Shown here: one piece after another, positions 1 to 7,115 of the stretch
How the letters are laid out: each line of letters starts with the position of its first letter
How positions within the stretch are numbered: the stretch's first letter is position 1
Assembly: GCA_019309485.1 (NCBI GenBank)
Contig: JAFDGC010000009.1
Span: 45,638-109,637 of the forward strand
From: Deltaproteobacteria bacterium
GTDB taxonomy: Bacteria; Desulfobacterota; Desulfobacteria; Desulfobacterales; UBA2156
Direction of reading: 5' to 3'
DNA length: 64,000 nucleotides
Position numbers and translations under genes: made by a program
Notes under the pieces: model-generated
Told to the model about the DNA's origin: nothing
Database searches by the model: none
The model's input: the letters and a program-made list of their open reading frames with translations, nothing else

Positions 1-1
1 G

Positions 2-1567
2 GTCCAGGAGTTGACGGCCCGGGCCGAAGAGGAAAACCGCCGCCAGGAGATCATCGAGCAGGGAAGGCGATGGGTGAAACGGGTTATGGAAAGCCCCCAT
101 CCGCGGCTCGAAGACGCGGATTTACCGCTGGTGGAAATGCTTCAGTCCCATTACCTGTATGAAAAGGACAGCCCATCCTATGCGCTGAGCCGCGCCGTAT
201 TGGCGGATACCGGTATCGACACCCCGGATAAGATTTTCCGGCTCCTGGTCAAAGTGGGGGCCTGGTCCACAGATGAAAACATCGATCTGATCCGCCTGGA
301 GATTCCGACCGGCTTTCCTTCAGGAGCGATCGATTCGGCAAAGCGACTGATCCGGGAAATACCCTTGTTTCATCCCGGTCTTCCGGTCGAAAACCGGAGA
401 GATCTGACCCATTTGCCGGTGATCACCATTGACGGCCAGGCCACGTTGGATTTTGACGATGCCCTGAGCGTCGAAGATCTTGGAAATCGGCTCAGGGTGG
501 GGATCCATATCACGGACGTGGGAGAGGTGATTCAAAAGGATACGCCCTTGGATCGGGAAGCCCGTTCGCGGGGGAGTTCCATTTACATGCCGGATCAGCG
601 GATCCCCATGATTCCCCCGGAATTATCGGAAGATCTGTGCAGCCTGCGTTCCGGAGAAATCCGGCCGGCCTTGAGCGTCCTGGTGGAATTGGATCCTTAC
701 GGCGACGTCCTGGATTGGGAGATTGTCCCCAGCAATATTCGGGTGAAAGATCAGTTAACCTACCAGGATGCCAATTTGTCGGCGGAAAAAGACCCCGCGC
801 TCCAGGGCCTGGTGCATGTGGCCCGGCAGTATCGCCGAAAGCGCATGGCACAAGGCGCGCTGCATATTTCCCTTCCGGAGATTCACATCCACCTGGATGA
901 ATCGGGGGACGTTTCCCTAAACCGGATCAACCGGGAAAGCCCCAGCCGTCTTGCCGTGGCGGAAGTCATGATTATGGCGAACGCGCTCATGGCCGCATTT
1001 CTCAAGGAAAAAGGCATTCCCGCCGTCTTCCGTTCCCAGCCCCGACCCAAAGAGCGGCTCTATGAAGGAGAGGAGGGGACCCTCTTCCAGAACTGGATGC
1101 AACGGAAACTGCTGAGCCGGTTCGTTTTGAGCCCCGAGGCCGAACCCCATAGCGGTCTCGGCCTGGACGCCTATGTCACCGGAACATCCCCCATCCGGAA
1201 ATACTTCGACCTGGTCACTCAGAGACAGATCCGTTCGGCGTTCGGTCTAGAATCTTCCTATTCACGGGAAGAGGTGGAAGGGATCATTGCGGAGCTGGAA
1301 CCGGTGATGGCCCACGTTATCGCCGTACAGGTCCGGAGAAGCCGCTATTGGCTCCTGAAGTTTCTGGAAAAGCGGATCGGCCAGAAAGAAGAGGCCATCG
1401 TTCTGGGAAGATCTCGGACCGGTTACCAGGCGTTAATTCCGGAATATATGATGGAATGCCGGGTCTCGGTTCCGGCCAGCTATGAACTGAAACCCGAGGA
1501 TGTGATCCGGATCACCATTCAGCACGTGGATGCGCGAAACGATGCCTTCAATGTCTTCATGAGCTGA
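2..1567 (+). CDS. RNB-domain ribonuclease (RNase II/R family), 5' end cut by the window edge
   Basis: This is the C-terminal part of an exoribonuclease of the RNase II/RNase R superfamily, which degrades RNA 3' to 5'. The reading frame is open to the first base of the window, so the true start lies upstream; the TTG at position 11 is only an internal candidate. The RNB core is clear: the motif DGQATLDFDDALS carries the aspartates that bind the catalytic metals, followed by GIHITDVGE, RGSSIYMPDQRIPM and LCSLRSGE blocks and, near the C terminus, TGTSPIRKYFDLVTQRQ, the usual end of the RNB domain. A short S1-like tail follows. It could be RNase R or the RNase II-like paralogue common in anaerobic deltaproteobacteria; the missing N terminus prevents a choice. 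The stop overlaps the convergent larC stop by 11 bases. Confidence 0.88.
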   Translation, partial: VQELTARAEEENRRQEIIEQGRRWVKRVMESPHPRLEDADLPLVEMLQSHYLYEKDSPSYALSRAVLADTGIDTPDKIFRLLVKVGAWSTDENIDLIRLEIPTGFPSGAIDSAKRLIREIPLFHPGLPVENRRDLTHLPVITIDGQATLDFDDALSVEDLGNRLRVGIHITDVGEVIQKDTPLDREARSRGSSIYMPDQRIPMIPPELSEDLCSLRSGEIRPALSVLVELDPYGDVLDWEIVPSNIRVKDQLTYQDANLSAEKDPALQGLVHVARQYRRKRMAQGALHISLPEIHIHLDESGDVSLNRINRESPSRLAVAEVMIMANALMAAFLKEKGIPAVFRSQPRPKERLYEGEEGTLFQNWMQRKLLSRFVLSPEAEPHSGLGLDAYVTGTSPIRKYFDLVTQRQIRSAFGLESSYSREEVEGIIAELEPVMAHVIAVQVRRSRYWLLKFLEKRIGQKEEAIVLGRSRTGYQALIPEYMMECRVSVPASYELKPEDVIRITIQHVDARNDAFNVFMS

Positions 1568-2750
1568 CGGCATCCGGAACGGCCAGACCATTCCCTGCAG
1601 CCGATACGGCGGAATAGACGTCTCTCAGCGGAATCCCGCGTTCTTTGGCGATTTTTCGACAGGTTTCGTACTCGGGGACAATCCGCCATTTTCCATCTGG
1701 TTCCCGGATCCGCTTGGCGGGAAGGGGACCGTAGATCGTTTCGACGGTCACCGGCTCGCGGGGCAACGTCCATCGCGGGACCTCCGAGAAGCGGACGCCA
1801 AGGGTGGTGCTTTCACTGAGGAGGCATCGAAGCACCGCCTCCCGCTCCTTTTCCTTGCACAACACCTGGATCAAGGTCCCCGGCCGGTTCTTCTTCATGA
1901 AGACCGGAATCCAGTACACGTCCAAGGCCCCCGATTCGAAGAGGCGTTCCATGAGATGCCCGAAAATTTCGGGATTCATGTCGTCGACGGCGCATTCGGC
2001 CACGACGATGTGTTCCGCGGTTCCCTCCAGCGGCGGAGAGGGCCTTCCCACCACCACCCGGAGGAGGTTCGGCATTTCCTTGAGATCCCGTGTTCCGGCA
2101 CCATAGCCGATCTTTTCAACGACCATATCCGGCATTCGGGTAAAGCCCTCGGAAAGCGTGGCGATGACCGCCGCCCCGGTGGGGGTCGTCAGTTCACGGG
2201 GGATCTCTGTCTGGTGGACCGGCACCCCCTTCAGAATTTCCAATGTGGCAGGCGCCGGGACGGGAAGGCGTCCGTGGGCGCAGTCGATCCAGCCCGTTCC
2301 CAAAGGGATGCGGGAAGCGACGATTTTCCGGAGTCCAAGGTAGTCCAGGCCCAGACACGACCCCACCACGTCCACCAGGGCATCCACGGCGCCGAGTTCA
2401 TGGAAATGCACCTGATCCTTTGGACAGCCGTGAAGGAAGGATTCGGCCGCGGCGATCCGATCGAATATTTTCATGCTCGACCCTTGGACATCCGGAGGCA
2501 AGGGGCTCTCTTGGAGCATGCGGCGGATGTCCGCAAAGGCTCGAACCGGCACATCGTTTTGTATCTTCACGGTCACTTTCGTACCGCGGATCCCATGGCG
2601 GTACACCGAGTGGACGTCCAGCGTGAAACCGGTGAGGGGAAGACGCTTCAACTGGGTGTCGAGCCATTCCACCGGGACGCCCAGATCAATAAGCGCTCCA
2701 AGGATCATGTCCCCGCTCAATCCGGAAAAACAGTCAAAATAGGCGAACAC
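1557..2750 (-). CDS. larC: LarC-type nickel insertion protein (pyridinium bisthiocarboxylate mononucleotide nickel chelatase)
   Basis: LarC inserts nickel into pyridinium-3,5-bisthiocarboxylic acid mononucleotide, the last step in making the nickel-pincer cofactor of lactate racemase-type enzymes. The 397-residue protein begins FAYFDCFSGLSGDM, the family signature, and contains the second-domain block AVDDMNPEIFGHLMERL. It reads as one uninterrupted frame, unlike the split, frameshift-dependent larC of Lactobacillus. The start is GTG at 2748-2750, preceded by AAGGA. It follows the M20 peptidase gene after 12 bases, so the two are probably cotranscribed. No larA, larB or larE homologue is in this window, so the enzyme served by the cofactor is unknown here. 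Confidence 0.9.
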   Translation of the reverse strand: MFAYFDCFSGLSGDMILGALIDLGVPVEWLDTQLKRLPLTGFTLDVHSVYRHGIRGTKVTVKIQNDVPVRAFADIRRMLQESPLPPDVQGSSMKIFDRIAAAESFLHGCPKDQVHFHELGAVDALVDVVGSCLGLDYLGLRKIVASRIPLGTGWIDCAHGRLPVPAPATLEILKGVPVHQTEIPRELTTPTGAAVIATLSEGFTRMPDMVVEKIGYGAGTRDLKEMPNLLRVVVGRPSPPLEGTAEHIVVAECAVDDMNPEIFGHLMERLFESGALDVYWIPVFMKKNRPGTLIQVLCKEKEREAVLRCLLSESTTLGVRFSEVPRWTLPREPVTVETIYGPLPAKRIREPDGKWRIVPEYETCRKIAKERGIPLRDVYSAVSAAGNGLAVPDAVSS

Positions 2751-2762
2751 GGCATCTTTCCT

Positions 2763-3917
2763 TTACAGGCTGTCGGAGGGCGTTTCGGCATGAAGGACTA
2801 GAATTTTCACCATCAGTTCAGACATCCGAACCATGTCGTCCAGGCGGATCCATTCGGAGACGGTGTGCATGTCGCGCATGCCGGTTCCCAGCACACCGGC
2901 CGTGATCCCTTTTTCATAAAAGATATTGGCGTCGGAGCCTCCCCCGGAGGCTTTGCAGACCATTTTCCGGCCCAGGGCATCGGCGGCCCGCCGGGCCAAA
3001 AGAACCACCGGATGGTCTTCCGGGATGTTTGTTTTGGAAAAGGAGCGCTCCACACGCGCCTCCAGGCGGGGAAGGCCCTCCCCGGCGGCGGGTCCGCTGT
3101 ACCCGTCCACTTCCCGTTTGAAGGCCTCCGCGATGGCCGCGGTCACCTTCTCCAGTTTAGCCTCATCGTGGCTTCGGCTTTCCCCGATGAGGGTGACCCG
3201 ATTCGGAACGATATTGGTGGCGAATCCGCCCTGAATCACCCCGATATTGCAAGTGGTTTCCCGATCAATGCGCCCCAGTTGCAACGCGGCCACGGCCCGG
3301 CAGGCCACCTGAATGGCGTTGATCCCTTTTTCTGGTGCTGCGCCGGCATGGGCTTCCTTTCCGAAGACATCGAAGGTCATGCGGTTGGCGGCGGGCGCCC
3401 GGGTGATAATTCCTTCGGTGTCCGTGGCGTCGAGGACATATCCCCATTTTGCCAAGATTCGACGCGTATCCAGATGCTTGGCGCCGGCCAGGGCGTCTTC
3501 CTCGCACACGGTGAAAACCAGTTCCAGCGGGCCGCAAGGCAGATTCCGTTCCTGAATCGCCCGGAGGGATTCAAGGATGATGGCGATGGCGCTCTTATCG
3601 TCGGCCCCCAATATCGTCTTCCCGTCGCTTTTGAAAACACCGCCTTCAAATATGGGGTGAATCTGTTCACCAGGCGGCACGGTGTCCATGTGGGCGCTCA
3701 ACAGAAGGGGTTCGACGGGCCGGTTTCCCGGCAGCGCGGCCAGGAGATTCCCCGTATCGCTTCCAGTGGCCTTTCCCGCATCATCCACCCATGTGGTTGC
3801 CCCCAAATCCTCCAGCAGCCCCTGAAGCAATCGGGAAAAAGCCCCTTCGGACTTACTGACACTCCCGGTCTTCACCAAAGTCAAAAATGTGGTTTTCAAA
3901 CGATTGGGGTCGATCAT
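2763..3917 (-). CDS. M20-family metallopeptidase (PepT-like)
   Basis: A 384-residue di-zinc aminopeptidase/carboxypeptidase-type hydrolase, closest in layout to tripeptidase T. The metal site is visible in order: the histidine in SAHMDTVPP, the bridging aspartate in LGADDKSA, the catalytic pair in CEEDAL and the aspartate in VLDATD, followed by a dimerisation domain beginning MTFDVFGKEAHAGAAP. It presumably trims peptides in the cytoplasm; the true substrate cannot be read from sequence. I place the start at the ATG at 3915-3917 because AAAGGA lies seven bases upstream; a TTG two codons earlier has no such support. It is the first gene of a two-gene unit with larC and diverges from the tRNA-Sec promoter. 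Confidence 0.85.
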   Translation of the reverse strand: MIDPNRLKTTFLTLVKTGSVSKSEGAFSRLLQGLLEDLGATTWVDDAGKATGSDTGNLLAALPGNRPVEPLLLSAHMDTVPPGEQIHPIFEGGVFKSDGKTILGADDKSAIAIILESLRAIQERNLPCGPLELVFTVCEEDALAGAKHLDTRRILAKWGYVLDATDTEGIITRAPAANRMTFDVFGKEAHAGAAPEKGINAIQVACRAVAALQLGRIDRETTCNIGVIQGGFATNIVPNRVTLIGESRSHDEAKLEKVTAAIAEAFKREVDGYSGPAAGEGLPRLEARVERSFSKTNIPEDHPVVLLARRAADALGRKMVCKASGGGSDANIFYEKGITAGVLGTGMRDMHTVSEWIRLDDMVRMSELMVKILVLHAETPSDSL

Positions 3918-3951
3918 GATCAAATCCTTTCGTCTGCGTTCTTGCTTCGGC

Positions 3952-3980
3952 TTGACAGAAATGAAACAAGCATATTATAT
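3952..3980 (+). promoter_or_regulatory. Likely sigma-70 promoter of selC
   Basis: A perfect TTGACA (-35) at 3952-3957 is followed by the AT-rich stretch at 3971-3984, in which TATTAT (3973-3978) or an overlapping hexamer can serve as -10 with a 15- to 18-base spacer. The mature tRNA-Sec begins at 3996, the distance expected for a short tRNA leader. The exact -10 is uncertain. Confidence 0.55.
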
Positions 3981-3995
3981 AGATCAATTAAGTGC

Positions 3996-4093
3996 GGAAG
4001 TGCGCAGCTCACTGGTGGGGCTCCCGGACTTCAAATCCGGTGTGAGGCGTTAAAACCGTCTCGGGTGGGTTCGATTCCCATGCACTTCCGCCA
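3996..4093 (+). tRNA. selC: tRNA-Sec (anticodon UCA)
   Basis: The gene is 98 bases long with an encoded CCA. The acceptor arm GGAAGTGC (3996-4003) pairs exactly with GCACTTCC (4082-4089), an 8-bp acceptor stem typical of bacterial tRNA-Sec, followed by discriminator G and CCA. The anticodon stem CCGGA/TCCGG encloses CTTCAAA with anticodon TCA at 4031-4033. A long variable arm lies around 4041-4063, and the T-loop GGTTCGATTCC is present. This shows that the organism decodes UGA as selenocysteine, so selA, selB, selD and selenoprotein genes should exist elsewhere. I saw no convincing selenoprotein gene in the window. Confidence 0.97.
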
Positions 4094-4406
4094 TTGGTTA
4101 TACCGATTCCCACATTCGTGTTTCAGACCCGGGTATATCCCCTTGTCCCGAAGGATAGCAGGGCACATCAGTTTGCGCCCATTTTTATCGATTGTAATGT
4201 ACGAATGCAAGGGATTATAGGATCAGCGCCGATTTCTGGATATTGTCCGAATTACCCGCGACACCAAGATTACCGGATCGATCCTCCTGCTAAAAAACGC
4301 AGGAAAACAAAAGAATGTAGGGCCGGGGTAGGCGCATACAACTCTATAACAGACTGCGCGTCCGAAGTGATGGAGTGAGAGGGAAGCGGGTAGATCCGTT
4401 GACAGA
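4094..4406. other. Intergenic stretch after selC, no gene recognised
   Basis: This 313-base stretch separates tRNA-Sec from the 3' end of the PilZ gene. A 94-codon open frame on the plus strand begins immediately after the CCA, but its composition is not protein-like and it lacks a ribosome binding site. The only structure noticed is a 6-bp hairpin, TCCTGC/GCAGGA, at 4285-4304 with an A-rich loop and A-rich flank. No integrase or attachment-site duplication of the tRNA 3' end was found, although tRNA-Sec genes are known integration sites. Confidence 0.5.
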
Positions 4407-4679
4407 TTATCGGGCGTACTGAGGATTGTCGAAGGCGACGGCGAATCCTGAAGGCTCAACCCGGACAATTGTTCCTTGCCGGCTCACCTGGACGGACTGG
4501 TGGGTTACATACGTCATCTTGATCCGATCCCCCGCAGAAAATTTCCCTTTGGCTTCGATGAAAACCCCAGCACTGCCTTCATCGGTGATAACGCCGTGGT
4601 AGACACGGCCGGCAGTGACAAACTCCACAGGACGGGACACCTTCAGCCGGATATATTTCCGCCGAAACCGATGCGGCAT
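4407..4679 (-). CDS. PilZ-domain protein (probable c-di-GMP receptor)
   Basis: A small single-domain protein of 90 residues. PilZ domains bind cyclic di-GMP through an N-terminal RxxxR and a DxSxxG-type motif. Here the N terminus has FRRKYIRLKVSRPVEF, with an arginine pair suited to the first motif, and DEGSAGVF provides the second; the remainder alternates in beta-strand fashion. The start is the ATG at 4677-4679, because AGGAGAGGG lies seven bases upstream; the longer frame to a GTG at 4710 would place that ribosome binding site inside the gene. It diverges from the HD-GYP gene, whose product should degrade the same messenger. The output partner is unknown. Confidence 0.8.
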   Translation of the reverse strand: MPHRFRRKYIRLKVSRPVEFVTAGRVYHGVITDEGSAGVFIEAKGKFSAGDRIKMTYVTHQSVQVSRQGTIVRVEPSGFAVAFDNPQYAR

Positions 4680-5020
4680 CGATAGGCCCTCTCCTATTCC
4701 ATATCTTTCCACATTTTATTTCTCGAAGGGTTCCATTACATACAACGCCACATCAATGCAACGCTTTTTAGTGGTAAACCTTCTTCTGGCAATCCTTCGT
4801 TGAAGCTCCCCTGTTGTACTGCATGGCGGGATTTCCGTTTCTTGCCAACAAGCTTCGGGAAATGTGTTCGCTGTTGCGGTTCACAAGATCGTCCGGACCG
4901 CTTCTCCTGATCCCGCTTCCAGGGCGAAGGGTTCAACATTGAAGCCCTCTTGTACTTTCCGGTGGGATGTGTTATTTTGTCGGCCCATTAAAACCGCCAC
5001 CCGTCAGCAGGAGTGTTGCC
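4680..5020. other. Divergent intergenic region between the PilZ and HD-GYP genes
   Basis: This 341-base region should hold both promoters. On the plus strand TTGTAC at 4950-4955 and TATTTT at 4973-4978 are separated by 17 bases and could drive the HD-GYP gene, although the -35 matches consensus only in its first three bases. AGGAG at 5009-5013 is the ribosome binding site of that gene. No open frame with protein-like composition or stable hairpin was seen in the rest. Confidence 0.4.
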
Positions 5021-6505
5021 GTGCCACGAATGAAAGAACCCTTCTATATTCTCACCGTCGACGATGAGGAAACAATCCTCGATCTTTACTACCAGATCCT
5101 TTCTTCCAGCCGGGATCTGGCCGGAGATGACGAGGAAGTACCGTATTTCGAAGTGTCCCAGAGCCGGCAAGGCGATCATGCCGTGACGATGGTTCGGGAA
5201 GGCCGTGAAAACGGCCGTCCTTTTTCCGTGGTCTTTCTCGACATCAATATGCCCCCGGGGCCGGACGGCATTTGGACCGCCCGGAAGATCCGGGAAATCG
5301 ACGCGGATGTGGGCATTGTTCTGGTGACGGGGCATGTTCGCGTGAACATCCTGGAGACGGCGCACACGGTCCTACCAGTGGATAAACTTCTGTATCTCCA
5401 AAAACCTTTTTATCCCCAGGAGATCCTTCAGTTCGCCTCCGCTCTGAGCGAAAAATGGCGGGTGGAGCGGGAATACCGAGCCGTCATGCAGGATCTGGAA
5501 GAACGGGTTCAGGCCCGTACGGTATCCCTCATGGAAGCCAATAAACGGCTGTCGGAAGAAATCGAAACCCGGACCCGTGTCCAGATGGCCTTAAAAGAAA
5601 GTGAAAAAAAATTCAGGGAAATGATTACCAACAATTCGGACGGGATCGTCATCCTGGATCAAAAAAACACCACCCGGTTCCTCAATCCGGCGGCCGAAGC
5701 CCTCTTTGCCGTCCACGGAACGGAATTGCTCGGTCGTCCATTTGAATATCCGGTTTACGTGGGAAAAACCACGGAGATCGAAATCAAGAACAACAACCGC
5801 CCCTCCGTGGTGGCGGAAATGCAAGTGGTGGAAACCGAGTGGGAAGGGGAAAAGGCGCTGCTGGCGTCCATCCGCGATATCAGCGAACGAAAGCGCATGG
5901 AAAAAGACCTTGCCCAAAGCTACGAAAAGCTCCAGAAGGCGATGGTGGGGACCATCGAGGCCATGGCGAATATCGTCGAGCGCCGGGATCCCTATACCGC
6001 CGGACATCAGCAGCGGGTGGCCAAGCTCTGCCAGGCCATCGCCCTGGAAATGGGCCTTTCCGATGACCGGGTGGAGGGGATTTTCATGGCGGCGCTCATC
6101 CACGACATCGGGAAAATCGCCGTTCCGGCAGAGATCTTAAGCAAACCCGGGAGATTGTCCGAAATGGAATTCGAACTGATCAAAATCCATCCCCAGGCCG
6201 GATACGATATACTCAAAGGCATCGAATTCCCTTGGCCCATCGCGGAAGTCACCTTTCAGCATCACGAACGGATGGACGGATCCGGATACCCCCGCGGGCT
6301 CACCGGCGAACAGATCCTTTATGAAGCCCGCATCATGGCGGTGGCGGATACGGTGGAGGCCATGGCCACCCATCGTCCGTATCGCCCGGCCCTGGGGATT
6401 GATGAAGCCCTCAACGAGGTGATGCAAAACGCCGGACACAAGTATGATTCCGGCGCCGTGGAGGCCTGTCAACGGGTTTTTTCGGAAAGAGGGTTTCAAT
6501 TCTGA
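5021..6505 (+). CDS. REC-PAS-HD-GYP response regulator, probable c-di-GMP phosphodiesterase
   Basis: A 494-residue three-domain regulator. The receiver domain (about 7-135) has the acidic pair D14/D15, phospho-acceptor D74 in FLDINMPPG, T103 and K128. A coiled coil follows, then a PAS domain (about 200-310), then an HD-GYP domain (about 325-494) with IHDIGK near 361, QHHERMDGSGYPRGL near 411 and ADTVEAMATHRPYRP, all typical of active enzymes that hydrolyse cyclic di-GMP. The start is GTG at 5021, seven bases after AGGAG; the ATG at 5030 is an alternative. No cognate kinase is adjacent, so the phosphodonor is unknown. The divergent PilZ gene makes a local c-di-GMP signalling pair plausible. 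Confidence 0.9.
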   Translation: MPRMKEPFYILTVDDEETILDLYYQILSSSRDLAGDDEEVPYFEVSQSRQGDHAVTMVREGRENGRPFSVVFLDINMPPGPDGIWTARKIREIDADVGIVLVTGHVRVNILETAHTVLPVDKLLYLQKPFYPQEILQFASALSEKWRVEREYRAVMQDLEERVQARTVSLMEANKRLSEEIETRTRVQMALKESEKKFREMITNNSDGIVILDQKNTTRFLNPAAEALFAVHGTELLGRPFEYPVYVGKTTEIEIKNNNRPSVVAEMQVVETEWEGEKALLASIRDISERKRMEKDLAQSYEKLQKAMVGTIEAMANIVERRDPYTAGHQQRVAKLCQAIALEMGLSDDRVEGIFMAALIHDIGKIAVPAEILSKPGRLSEMEFELIKIHPQAGYDILKGIEFPWPIAEVTFQHHERMDGSGYPRGLTGEQILYEARIMAVADTVEAMATHRPYRPALGIDEALNEVMQNAGHKYDSGAVEACQRVFSERGFQF

Positions 6506-6633
6506 TGGCTTCGCAAAAAGGCCACCCGGGGCGTTGCGCTGCATTCTTCACATGCCGATGCGTTACACGAAGACAGGTTATTCTGGTCTGCGCACAACCA
6601 AGCTTCGTCCTTAAGAATTTGCGCGAGTCGCAT
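6504..6633. repeat. Possible degenerate inverted-repeat element downstream of the HD-GYP gene
   Basis: The left end GATGGCTTCGCAAAAAGG (6504-6521) resembles the reverse complement of the right end around 6609-6633, which reads as ATGCGACTCGCGCAAATT followed by CTTAAGG on the other strand. Imperfect terminal inverted repeats around about 95 bases of non-coding DNA suggest a small non-autonomous element. It overlaps the last two bases of the HD-GYP gene. No second copy was found in this window. Confidence 0.3.
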
Positions 6634-6713
6634 ATGAAACGGTTTACCCTGCCATCCCATTTTTGGGCTGTTAGGCGTTTATCAAACAAGGATTATTCAA
6701 AAGAGAGGCGCCC

Positions 6714-7106
6714 ATGGAGATCCGCACCCATCAACGGATCGACCCCCAGTTTTGCGGAGAAGCAACATTTTTGGAACCGGGACACAGTCGGGTGTTCATG
6801 ACAACGATCCAACGGATGGCCGTTGATGAAACGGGATTGGTCCACGGCGGATTCATCTTTGGATTGGCGGATTATGCCGCCATGCTCGCCGTGAACGACC
6901 CCAATGTGGTATTGGGAAGCGCCAGCGTTAAATTTATCAAGCCGGTCAGGGTCAATGAAACGGTAACCGCCGATGCCCGTGTGTCCGAGGCGAAGGGGAA
7001 AAAACACGTGGTGGCCGTTCAAGTGACCCGGGAGGAGGTACCGGTTTTCGAGGGCGAATTTGTCTGCTTCGTCCTCGAAGGCCATGTCCTTTCTCCAGGC
7101 GCATAA
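6714..7106 (+). CDS. Hot-dog fold thioesterase (PaaI-like)
   Basis: A 130-residue single hot-dog domain. The central helix block GLVHGGFIFGLADYAAMLA and the following strand ASVKFIKPVRVNETVTADARV match the PaaI/YbgC-type acyl-CoA thioesterase fold, which hydrolyses acyl-CoA thioesters or binds acyl groups. Which acyl group is used cannot be read from the sequence. GAGAGG precedes the ATG by five bases. recC begins nine bases after the stop, so the gene is probably the first of the recCBD transcript, though no functional link to recombination is apparent. Confidence 0.8.
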   Translation: MEIRTHQRIDPQFCGEATFLEPGHSRVFMTTIQRMAVDETGLVHGGFIFGLADYAAMLAVNDPNVVLGSASVKFIKPVRVNETVTADARVSEAKGKKHVVAVQVTREEVPVFEGEFVCFVLEGHVLSPGA

Positions 7107-7115
7107 TCTTGCCAA

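Noticed and set aside
2865..4220. 451-codon plus-strand frame antisense to the M20 peptidase gene and running across tRNA-Sec
   Set aside because: It would translate through the tRNA gene, has no ribosome binding site and no protein-like motif; the minus-strand peptidase is unmistakable.
4094..4378. 94-codon frame starting right after the tRNA-Sec CCA
   Set aside because: No ribosome binding site, odd composition and no domain; treated as non-coding.
3996..4406. Integrated element at tRNA-Sec
   Set aside because: No integrase, no repeated tRNA 3' end and no change in composition nearby.
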